Of a DNA stretch of 16,324 nt, positions 6,993 to 13,905 are shown in pieces. How positions within the stretch are numbered: the stretch's first letter is position 1; the number at the start of each line of letters is the position of its first letter. The DNA is from Anaerolineaceae bacterium (lineage in GTDB: Bacteria; Chloroflexota; Anaerolineae; Anaerolineales; Anaerolineaceae), in contig DQHW01000017.1 of the NCBI GenBank assembly GCA_003524305.1, forward strand, positions 38,837-55,160, in the 5' to 3' direction. Both the position numbers and the translations under genes were made by a program. Under the pieces are notes generated by a model that had not been told where the DNA came from, did no database searches, and saw only the letters and a program-made list of their open reading frames with translations.

Positions 6993-7021
6993 AACTGCGC
7001 CCCCCACAAGGGCGCAGTTTT
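6993..7021 (+). terminator. intrinsic terminator of the small lysine-rich gene
   Basis: AACTGCGCCC (6993-7002) pairs perfectly with GGGCGCAGTT (7010-7019) around a 7-base loop, and TTTT ends at 7021. The 10-bp G+C-rich stem with a short U-tract lies 17 bases after the small gene stop. It is the clearest intrinsic terminator in the window. Confidence 0.85.
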
Positions 7022-7095
7022 CGTATAATAGATTTAAGTCTTTTCTTAGCCAGGAAATCACGAAAAAATAAAAATGCTTTATTAAGCGGGACTCA

Positions 7096-8016
7096 TTGAA
7101 AAAATCAATAAGAATAGTGATGGTTACCTTATATTGGGTATTTGGGGTGGTGTTGTTATTGGTCATCATCACAGGTGCATCTTTTTTACTCGTAAACAAA
7201 ACGAACGGTGCGCTCATCTCTTCAGGTGAAAAACGACATTACCTGCTCCATGTGCCTGACTCGTATGATCCTGACGTGCCCACGCCGCTGATCATCAGCA
7301 TCCACGGATTCGCGGAGTGGCCGGCTCACCAGGCGAAAATCAGCCGTTGGAACGACCTGGCCGACGAATTGGGTTTCATCGTTGTTTATCCCTCTGGCAC
7401 AGATTTTCCCTTGCGCTGGCGCACCACGGGGCTGACCAACTCCCCCCAAGACCCGGAGCTGGATGTAATGTTCATCTCGGACCTCATTGACAAACTGGCA
7501 AGTGAATACTCCATAGACCCCAATCGCATCTATGCCAACGGGTTATCAAACGGCGGCGGCATGAGCTATTTGCTGGCCTGCAAAATGGCAGACCGCATCG
7601 CGGCCATCGGCAGTGTCGCCGGCGCTTACACTTATGCACCTGAACTTTGCACTCCCTCCCGACCTGTTCCGATGATCGCGTTCCACGGCGATGCGGACCC
7701 CGTTGTGCCCTACCTCGGTGGACCTTCGCGCTCATTCGAAATCCCTTTCCCCTCCGTCCCCGGTTGGATGCAGGGCTGGGCAGACCGCAACCAGTGTCAG
7801 ACTGCTTCCCTGATTCCACAAGAGGGTGAGATCAGCGGTATCGCCTGGACGGATTGCAGCCAGAACGCGGAAGTCACTTTTTATACCATTACCGGCGGCG
7901 GGCACGCCTGGCCTGGCGGCGATCCCATCCCCGCCTGGATTGTTGGCTATACCTCGCAAGCCATCAACACCACTCGGGTGATGTGGCAGTTTTTTGAGCA
8001 GCATCCTTTGCAATAA
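7096..8016 (+). CDS. membrane-anchored esterase, LpqC/PHB-depolymerase-like (copy 1)
   Basis: The 306-residue protein starts with TTG at 7096. The start is supported by gapless alignment with the next gene (residue n here equals n+3 there) and by only a weak purine stretch, GCGGGA. Residues 10-33 form an N-terminal signal anchor. The rest is an alpha/beta-hydrolase: oxyanion region 'SIHGF', nucleophile S151 in 'GLSNGG', acid D201 in 'HGDADPVVPY' and base H270 in 'GGGHAWPG'. These match the COG3509 family of PHB-depolymerase-like and feruloyl-esterase-like enzymes. Cysteines 162, 185, 234 and 254 match the paralogue and probably form two disulphides outside the membrane. The likely role is hydrolysis of an ester in a polymer or plant-derived compound; the substrate is unknown. 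A TATAAT at 7024 could be its promoter but has no good -35 box. Confidence 0.85.
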   Translation: MKKSIRIVMVTLYWVFGVVLLLVIITGASFLLVNKTNGALISSGEKRHYLLHVPDSYDPDVPTPLIISIHGFAEWPAHQAKISRWNDLADELGFIVVYPSGTDFPLRWRTTGLTNSPQDPELDVMFISDLIDKLASEYSIDPNRIYANGLSNGGGMSYLLACKMADRIAAIGSVAGAYTYAPELCTPSRPVPMIAFHGDADPVVPYLGGPSRSFEIPFPSVPGWMQGWADRNQCQTASLIPQEGEISGIAWTDCSQNAEVTFYTITGGGHAWPGGDPIPAWIVGYTSQAINTTRVMWQFFEQHPLQ

Positions 8017-8052
8017 CGAAACACATATAGGGTCAAACGGGAGGAATATAAC

Positions 8053-8991
8053 TTGACGCGCAAATTAACTTTAGGCCAGGAATACCTTCGCGATATTGCG
8101 ATCTTGCTGGTTGTTGCATTGGGCATATTCTTGTTCATTAAGATCAAGGCGTGGACGGCCGATATGAGCACCGTAAAACTGACCTCTTCTGGTGAAGAAC
8201 GTTCTTACCTGCTTTATGTACCAAAATCTTATAATTCAAAAACGCCTGCACCACTGGTGATCAGCCTGCATGGTTATACCTCAAAACCATCAGATATTGC
8301 ATACAGCAGTCGCTGGAATGATCTGGCAGATGAAGAAGGCTTGATTACAGTCTATCCCCTTGGATACAGCAGCCCTACTTACTGGCACATTTTTGAGTAT
8401 GCTTATGGCGGTAGAAACGTCCAAACCGATGTGCAATTTATATCTGATCTGATTGATCAACTTGAAGAAAACTACAACATTGATCCGTCACGCATTTATG
8501 TCAACGGCATTTCGATGGGCGGCGGAATGAGTTATGTGCTGGCCTGCAGCCTGGCAGAGCGAATTGCTGCTGTTGGCAGTGTATCAGGTGCCTACAATTA
8601 TCCTCTTGAAAACTGTACCCCTTCAAAGCCTGTGCCATTGATCGCATTTCATGGCACTGAAGACACAGCCGTGCCCTATGATGGGGGAGTGAACAGCGCT
8701 TATGGCATTACTTATCCTGCCGTGCCTGAATTCATACAAGCCTATGCAGAAAAAAATCAATGCATGAAGACAAATTCCATCCCACAAGAGGGCGAAATTA
8801 GGAGTGTGAAATATTCTCATTGCGCACAAAATGCAGACGTCCAGCTTTATACCATTATTGGCGGTGGTCATACCTGGCCAGGAGATACCCCTGCGGCGAC
8901 ACCCACCTGGGGATACACCACCCAACAAATAGATGCCGCCCGTCTCATGTGGCAGTTCTTTGAGCAGCATCCGCTGCCCGCGAATGAGTAA
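8053..8991 (+). CDS. membrane-anchored esterase, LpqC/PHB-depolymerase-like (copy 2)
   Basis: This 312-residue paralogue follows copy 1 by 36 bases. TTG at 8053 is preceded by GGGAGG at 8039-8044, a strong ribosome site. Residues 14-32 form the signal anchor. Catalytic residues are S154 in 'GISMGG', D204 in 'HGTEDTAVPY' and H273 in 'GGGHTWPG'; cysteines 165, 188, 237 and 257 match copy 1 with a constant offset of three. The loop after the oxyanion strand differs ('YSSPTYWHIFEYAYGG' against 'GTDFPLRWRTTGLTNS'), which may change substrate choice. Codons are noticeably more A/T-ended than in copy 1, so this is either an old duplication or an acquired homologue. Both genes are probably co-transcribed. 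Confidence 0.85.
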   Translation: MTRKLTLGQEYLRDIAILLVVALGIFLFIKIKAWTADMSTVKLTSSGEERSYLLYVPKSYNSKTPAPLVISLHGYTSKPSDIAYSSRWNDLADEEGLITVYPLGYSSPTYWHIFEYAYGGRNVQTDVQFISDLIDQLEENYNIDPSRIYVNGISMGGGMSYVLACSLAERIAAVGSVSGAYNYPLENCTPSKPVPLIAFHGTEDTAVPYDGGVNSAYGITYPAVPEFIQAYAEKNQCMKTNSIPQEGEIRSVKYSHCAQNADVQLYTIIGGGHTWPGDTPAATPTWGYTTQQIDAARLMWQFFEQHPLPANE

Positions 8992-9110
8992 GTAATATGC
9001 CTCAAGCTCTACGCACAATGTGTTATGAGATATATGTTTTTGAAGATGGTAATTTGAGTCTTGAATGTTTAGGTTATTAATCTTGGTTATATTTTTTAAA
9101 TAAAAGCACT

Positions 9111-9165
9111 CCTTTGCGATCTTGGCGACTTCGAGTGCCCGAGCGCAGCGAAGGGTAGGCGAGAG
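9111..9165. repeat. possible dispersed repeat in spacer upstream of the lipoprotein gene
   Basis: The spacer 8992-9217 is A+T-rich except for this abruptly G+C-richer stretch, which carries CTTTGCGATCTTGGCGACTT and then GAGCGCAGCGAAGG. CTTCG (9129-9133) and CGAAG (9149-9153) form a short stem with imperfect extension. Its composition and wording resemble the 'CTTTGCG...TTGGCG' class of intergenic repeats, recalled from memory. The rest of the spacer shows nothing I can support. Confidence 0.35.
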
Positions 9166-9217
9166 ATAAGCTTTTTTCTAAGAATTCAAGGGTTCGTGGA
9201 AAGTTCAGGAGGTAACA

Positions 9218-9931
9218 ATGAGACGATTATTGGTATTGGTCAGTTTTATCGTGCTGCTTTTAGCTTCTTGCCGGTTGTCACAGTTCAATCCGTTTAAAAG
9301 TGTTGAAGAATACCCGGCGCCCGAATTCACCGTGGATAATACCCGTTTCACTGAATTGGGCTGTTTTGAATCCCCTGATTGTCTGCCCTCCCCGCTCAAG
9401 GCCATTGAGTTCCCCGTTAATTGGATCTACCCCCTGGATAATACCTACGGCGGCCTGGATCCCAGACTGCCCATGGCTCAAGCTGGCAATATGAGTTTTG
9501 ATTATGATACGGTTATACCTGCTGTTTACACCGAAGGATGCATGGGCACCTACTACGTACGTTACCTGGTTGAAATGGAAGGTGAAATGCGCCTGGTCGA
9601 CTCTGCGGAAGGTGTGCAAGAACTCTTCGCCCCCATCGAATCAGAAGATGAAGCGCTGAGCTACGCTGTTGCCGTCACCGGGTTAACCGCCCTCAACGAT
9701 CTGAATATGCATCCGTTCTATAAACGCTACACCCGGCCGCTGGTCGAAAGTCATTCCACCTTTGACGGCGAGCAATTTACAGTGAATCTTTACGATACCT
9801 ACCTGTGCGGCTGCGGTCCGCATGTCGTTTCAATGATTACGGTTACCGTTCAACAAGACGGAACTTTCACCAAATCTGAACCGTTGAGCGCCTTCAGCGA
9901 CCCCAAGACCAACGGCATGTGCATTGACTAG
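9218..9931 (+). CDS. lipoprotein of unknown function
   Basis: AGGAGGT at 9207-9213, five to six bases before ATG, is the best ribosome site in the window. The 237-residue product begins with a lipoprotein signal: a basic 'MRR', a hydrophobic stretch and lipobox 'LLASC' with C18 as the predicted lipidated residue. The mature part has a cluster of cysteines (near residues 49, 55 and 108), then 'YLCGCGPHVVSM' near the C-terminus and a last cysteine two residues from the end. These suggest disulphides or a metal site. An acidic middle section (about residues 118-150) leads into a mixed alpha/beta tail. I recognise no named domain. It lies 39 bases before the C39-like gene, which seems to have its own promoter, so a functional link is possible but unproven. 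Confidence 0.75.
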   Translation: MRRLLVLVSFIVLLLASCRLSQFNPFKSVEEYPAPEFTVDNTRFTELGCFESPDCLPSPLKAIEFPVNWIYPLDNTYGGLDPRLPMAQAGNMSFDYDTVIPAVYTEGCMGTYYVRYLVEMEGEMRLVDSAEGVQELFAPIESEDEALSYAVAVTGLTALNDLNMHPFYKRYTRPLVESHSTFDGEQFTVNLYDTYLCGCGPHVVSMITVTVQQDGTFTKSEPLSAFSDPKTNGMCID

Positions 9932-9955
9932 ACTGCATTCCAGACCCTTTGAAAA

Positions 9956-9964
9956 TGTTATAAT
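9956..9964 (+). promoter_or_regulatory. extended -10 promoter giving a leaderless C39/TPR mRNA
   Basis: TGTTATAAT is a perfect TGnTATAAT extended -10 element. Its hexamer lies at 9959-9964. If the hexamer occupies -12 to -7, transcription starts exactly at 9971, the A of the ATG. No ribosome site lies between box and start (only CCCTTT), which fits a leaderless transcript. No -35 box is evident at 16-18 bases. Confidence 0.6.
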
Positions 9965-9970
9965 CCCTTT

Positions 9971-11290
9971 ATGCGAAAAAACAGAAAAAAGTTACTTTTC
10001 GGAATTTTAGCTCTGCTGGTGCTTGGGGGCATTGTCCTCGCCCTGCCGCCGGTATGGTCGCGGGTCAGTTATTACGCTAATAAAATCTATACCGAAATCT
10101 ACTACAAGATTAATCCGCCGCAAGAGGTGATCTTTAACCCTTCCGAGGCCACGCCTGATGAAATGGCTACTGCGGTTAAAGCCACCATGAATGCGCTGGT
10201 CACCCCCACCACGGCCGTTAACTCGCCCACCCCAGAACCGACCCAGGCGCCCACCCCCACGCAGATGCCCCTGCCGCCTTCCATCTATTTGGCAGGTGTG
10301 CGTACTGAAGCGCAAATGTGGAACAACTGCGGTCCAGCCACTCTTTCAATGGCGCTTTCCTTCTGGCATTGGGCGGGCGGCAACCAGGAAGACACCGCCG
10401 CGGTGCTCAAGCCGAATGATCGTGACAAGAACGTCATGCCCTATGAAATGCTGGATTATGTCAATGAGAACACTGAATTCCGCGCTATTATGCGCATGGG
10501 TGGAGACCTTTACACCATTAAAGCCCTGCTCAATGCAGGCTTTCCGGTCTTGGTCGAAAAAGGGTTTGAACCCGAAAACCTGGCTGCCGAAGGCTGGATG
10601 GGTCATTACAACCTGGTGATCGGTTACGACGATGCCAAACAAGCATTCACCACCCAGGATTCTTACCTGCTGGCGCTGCTCAAACCCGCCGAAAGACCTT
10701 CCAAATACGGATTTTCTATCAGTTACGACGATATGATCAAAAACTGGCGAGCCTTCAACAATATCTTAATCGTGGTCTACCCGCCTGATATGGAAAACGA
10801 TGTGCTCAACGTGCTCGGTTCACTGGCAGATGAAACCAATTCTTACCGCGTCGCTGCCGAACGTGCCGCTGCCGAAGCAGTATCTCTCACTGATGCACGC
10901 GATCAGTATTTTGCCTGGTATAACGCAGGCACCAGCCTGGTAAAACTGGCAGATTATGATGGTGCAGCGGCTGCTTATGACAAGGCTTTTGCACTCTATC
11001 CCTCCATCGATGAAGTACACCGGCCCTACCGCATGCTCTGGTACCAGACCGGACCCTATTATGCATACTACTACACGGCCCGTTACCAGGATGTCATCAG
11101 CCTGGCCACCACCACCCTGGATGCCGAGGTTGAACACATTCTTGAAGAAAGCTATCATTGGCGTGCAATGGCCGAATTGCAGTTAGGCCAGCAAGAGGCC
11201 GCTATTGTTGATTTTGAAAACGCACTCAGAGTTCATCCCGGGTTTGGCCCGAGTTATGAGCAATTGGTGCAGTTGGGCATCACCCCATAG
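9971..11290 (+). CDS. membrane-anchored C39-like cysteine peptidase with TPR-like tail
   Basis: The 439-residue protein has a signal anchor (residues 7-28), a Pro/Thr-rich linker (about 78-103) and then a papain-like C39 domain (about 104-270). Catalytic residues are visible: C120 in 'WNNCGPATLSMAL', H212 in 'GHYNLVIGYDD' and D230 in 'TTQDSY'. These match the Peptidase_C39_2 family (PF13529), whose members lie outside the cell and often lack a known substrate. The remaining ~170 residues are helical with TPR-like units ('AWYNAGTSLVKLADYDGAAAAYDKAFALYP' and 'WRAMAELQLGQQEAAIVDFENALRVHP', both split here only by the family pattern), suggesting protein binding. No ABC exporter domain is attached, so it is not a bacteriocin-processing transporter. 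The start is fixed by the leaderless-type promoter. sbcD begins 27 bases after its stop. Confidence 0.85.
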   Translation: MRKNRKKLLFGILALLVLGGIVLALPPVWSRVSYYANKIYTEIYYKINPPQEVIFNPSEATPDEMATAVKATMNALVTPTTAVNSPTPEPTQAPTPTQMPLPPSIYLAGVRTEAQMWNNCGPATLSMALSFWHWAGGNQEDTAAVLKPNDRDKNVMPYEMLDYVNENTEFRAIMRMGGDLYTIKALLNAGFPVLVEKGFEPENLAAEGWMGHYNLVIGYDDAKQAFTTQDSYLLALLKPAERPSKYGFSISYDDMIKNWRAFNNILIVVYPPDMENDVLNVLGSLADETNSYRVAAERAAAEAVSLTDARDQYFAWYNAGTSLVKLADYDGAAAAYDKAFALYPSIDEVHRPYRMLWYQTGPYYAYYYTARYQDVISLATTTLDAEVEHILEESYHWRAMAELQLGQQEAAIVDFENALRVHPGFGPSYEQLVQLGITP

Positions 11291-11302
11291 ATAACTCACG
11301 GA

Positions 11303-11317
11303 CGGTTGGGGCAACCG
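11303..11317 (+). promoter_or_regulatory. hairpin abutting the sbcD start codon
   Basis: CGGTTG (11303-11308), loop GGG, CAACCG (11312-11317) form a perfect 6-bp stem whose last base touches the ATG at 11318. No recognisable ribosome site is present. The structure could limit initiation from free mRNA and favour reinitiation by ribosomes finishing the upstream gene, or it may be chance. Confidence 0.4.
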
Positions 11318-12580
11318 ATGATTAAAGTATTGCATTTTGCCGACGCGCATATTGATATCGCCAGCCACGGAAGGCATGACGCCGTTTCAGGACTGCCCCT
11401 GCGCGTTTTGGATTTTCTCAAGTCACTCGATAACATTGTCGATACAGCCATCTCTGAAAAGGTTGATTTGGTAATCTTTGCCGGGGATGCCTATAAAGAT
11501 CGTTTGCCCTCTCCCACTTACCAGCGCGAATGGGGCAAACGCGTCATGAAGCTGTCCGCGGCTAAAATCCCCACCATTTTGCTCACTGGCAATCATGATG
11601 TCAGCCCGGCCAGCGGACGCGCCCACACTTTGCAAGAATTCGACACCCTCGCAGTGCCCTACGTGCGCGTGATCAACAAACCCGAATTCCTCAAACCCGT
11701 TGACCTGTGGGGCTTGCCAGTTCAGATCATCGCGCTGCCGTGGATCTTCCGTTCAGGGCTGATGGCTTCTCAACAAGATTCCGGCATCTCTGCTGAAACT
11801 GCCAATGAAGAGATTGAAAAGCGCATCGGCGATGTGGTGCATGACTGGATGAATGAACTTGACACGACATTGCCAACCATCATGACCGCCCATGCCTCCA
11901 TTCAAGGCGCGCTTTACGGCAACGAGCGCACAGTCATGCTCGGCAAAGACCTGGTGCTGCCAGGTGCGCTGGTCAAAGACACCCGCCTCGATTACACCGC
12001 CCTCGGCCACATTCATAAGTTTCAAGATCTTAACCCTGGTGCCCACCCGCCCGTGATCTACCCCGGCTCGATCGAAAGGGTTGATTTCGGTGAAGCCGCA
12101 GATGATAAATTTTTCGTCATAGCGAAAATTGAAAAGGGTCATACGATTTTTAAAGCACACAAGCTTTCTGGAAGACGCTTCATTGACCTTGCGGTAAAGG
12201 TCAAAACAGGTGAAAACCTGATGGAAAAAATCTTAGCTGTGCTGCCCGCCGAAGATCAGCTTGCCGACGCCATGCTTAGGTTGGTGGTTGATTATCCGCG
12301 TGAGACAGAAGTCTTTTTGGATGAAACTGCACTGCGTGAGAAATGCATCTCGGCTTTTGAATTCCACCTGGTGCGCCGTCCGCAAGAGGAAGCCCGTTCG
12401 CGTTTCTCCATGGACGAATCCGTCGCCAACCTGACGCCTATTGAACTCTTGGGGCGTTACTGGCAGACCGTCAAGCTTGACCCTGGCAACACACAACCAC
12501 TGCAAGCACTGGCTGCTTCCATTATTCAAGAAGTCTCGGGCATGGCCGAAGTCGATCTGCAATCTGGAGTAAATGAATGA
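11318..12580 (+). CDS. sbcD: SbcD/Mre11-type DNA repair nuclease subunit
   Basis: SbcD is the Mn-dependent nuclease subunit of SbcCD (Mre11-Rad50), which opens hairpins and trims blocked DNA ends. All phosphoesterase motifs are visible in the 420-residue product: D9 and H11 in 'FADAHID', D57 in 'FAGDAYKDR', N92-H93-D94 in 'LTGNHDV', H192 in 'TAHAS', and H231/H233 in 'LGHIHKF'. The 'GDAYKDRLPSPTYQREW' variant after motif II replaces the GDVFD seen in E. coli. The capping and SbcC-binding region follows from about residue 270. ATG 11318 is preferred over an in-frame TTG at 11306 because the family starts with 'MIKVLHFADAH'. The stop overlaps the next start by four bases. Confidence 0.93.
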   Translation: MIKVLHFADAHIDIASHGRHDAVSGLPLRVLDFLKSLDNIVDTAISEKVDLVIFAGDAYKDRLPSPTYQREWGKRVMKLSAAKIPTILLTGNHDVSPASGRAHTLQEFDTLAVPYVRVINKPEFLKPVDLWGLPVQIIALPWIFRSGLMASQQDSGISAETANEEIEKRIGDVVHDWMNELDTTLPTIMTAHASIQGALYGNERTVMLGKDLVLPGALVKDTRLDYTALGHIHKFQDLNPGAHPPVIYPGSIERVDFGEAADDKFFVIAKIEKGHTIFKAHKLSGRRFIDLAVKVKTGENLMEKILAVLPAEDQLADAMLRLVVDYPRETEVFLDETALREKCISAFEFHLVRRPQEEARSRFSMDESVANLTPIELLGRYWQTVKLDPGNTQPLQALAASIIQEVSGMAEVDLQSGVNE

Positions 12581-13905
12581 ACAACCTGTTTTTAGAGATC
12601 TTATTCATCATCGTTCTCATCCTCATCAACGGATTTTTCTCAATGTCAGAATTGGCACTGATCTCATCCAGAAAAGTGAGACTTGAGCAGCGTGCTGAAG
12701 ACGGTGATAAAGGCTCTCAATCAGCATTGGAACTTCTAAAATCTTCAAGCCGGTTGCTTTCTGCTGTTCAAATTGGCATCACCCTGGTTGGTATTTTCAC
12801 AGGTGCATTGGGCGGCGCCACACTGGCCGAGAGATTGACGCTCTGGCTGGCAAAGGTGCCCTGGTTGGTGCCTTACGCTGGCGGCATTTCAATTGTGCTG
12901 GTGGTTATCGTCACCACTTATCTTTCTTTGGTTATCGGTGAGTTAATTCCCAAACGGATCGCCATGAATAATCCCGAGAAGATCGCTTCTCAGGTGTCTG
13001 GTTTTATGAAATTCCTTTCCAAAGTCATGTCTCCGATTGTGAGGCTGCTTGCTGCTTCAACAGATTTAGGATTGAAGTTATTGGGTATGTCGCCCTCAAA
13101 AGAACCGCCCATTACCGAGGATGAGATCAAGGGTCTCATCGAGCAGGGCACCCAGGTGGGTGTTTTTGATGCAGTTGAGCAGGATATGGTTGAGGGTGTT
13201 TTCCGTTTGAACGACCGTTCGATCAACGCCATCATGACACCGCGCACCGAGATCGAATGGCTGGATGCCAACGACACCCCCGAGCAGCTTCTCAAGCAGA
13301 TCATGTCCAGCAGTCATTCGCGTTTCCCGGTTGCCCAATCCTCGCTGGATAACGTGGTCGGTATCTTGAACGCCAAAGATGTGCTCGAAAAATTTGTCAC
13401 CAACACCCCGTTCAACTTGTTGGATATGGTTTCAAAACCGATCTGGGTGCCTGAAAACACCCCAGCCATGCGCATGCTTGAAATGGTGCGTGAAGGCGGC
13501 ACGCATGAGGTCATGATCGTGGATGAATACGGCGGCCTGCAGGGCATGGCTACCTTGTTTGACATTCTTGAATCCATTGTTGGCGAGATCCCCAGTGCTG
13601 ATGAAAGCTCAGAGTCCGAGATTATCATCCGTGAAGACGGCAGTTATTTGCTTGACGGTTTGCTTCCCATTGATGAACTCAAAGAAATCCTCGATGTCGA
13701 TCAACTGCCTGAAGAAGACAAAGTGGGCTATCAGACGGTTGGAGGATTTGTCATGAACCAGATCGGTTCCATCCCAACCACCGGTCAGCATTTTCACCTG
13801 TTGAACTATCGCTTTGAGGTTGTAGATATGGATGACCGCCGTGTGGATAAGGTGCTGCTTAGTAAATATGACACGCCCAAATCTCATAAGGTGGAAAAAG
13901 CATGA
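12577..13905 (+). CDS. CNNM/CorC-type membrane protein (DUF21, CBS pair, CorC_HlyC)
   Basis: The 442-residue protein has a DUF21/CNNM membrane domain (about residues 1-175, hydrophobic segments near 4-22, 62-82, 96-120, with 'GELIPKR' at 121-127). A CBS pair follows ('IMTPRTEIEWL' at 219-229 and a second near 285-340), then a C-terminal CorC_HlyC domain ending near 'FEVVDMDDRRVDKV'. The family, often annotated as haemolysin, is linked to Mg/Co efflux or Mg homeostasis with adenine-nucleotide sensing by the CBS pair. The gene sits inside the sbcD-sbcC operon: its ATG overlaps the sbcD stop (ATGA, with GGAG at 12566-12569), and its stop overlaps the sbcC start the same way. The unusual location hints at co-regulation with repair, possibly through divalent metal supply, which is speculation. 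Confidence 0.92.
   Translation: MNNLFLEILFIIVLILINGFFSMSELALISSRKVRLEQRAEDGDKGSQSALELLKSSSRLLSAVQIGITLVGIFTGALGGATLAERLTLWLAKVPWLVPYAGGISIVLVVIVTTYLSLVIGELIPKRIAMNNPEKIASQVSGFMKFLSKVMSPIVRLLAASTDLGLKLLGMSPSKEPPITEDEIKGLIEQGTQVGVFDAVEQDMVEGVFRLNDRSINAIMTPRTEIEWLDANDTPEQLLKQIMSSSHSRFPVAQSSLDNVVGILNAKDVLEKFVTNTPFNLLDMVSKPIWVPENTPAMRMLEMVREGGTHEVMIVDEYGGLQGMATLFDILESIVGEIPSADESSESEIIIREDGSYLLDGLLPIDELKEILDVDQLPEEDKVGYQTVGGFVMNQIGSIPTTGQHFHLLNYRFEVVDMDDRRVDKVLLSKYDTPKSHKVEKA

Noticed and set aside
7024..7029. Perfect TATAAT just after the terminator, as promoter for esterase copy 1
   Set aside because: No -35 box or TGn extension. The -35 region would fall within the terminator hairpin. Possible but not supported enough to list as a feature.
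6794..7217. Minus-strand frames rich in Phe/Ser/Leu opposite the lysine-rich gene
   Set aside because: The Phe runs are only the complement of the AAA/GAA codons of the plus-strand gene. The frames cross a strong terminator and lack a ribosome site.
11306..11317. sbcD start at TTG 11306
   Set aside because: SbcD proteins begin at MIKVLHFADAH, and the TTG lies inside a hairpin with no ribosome site.
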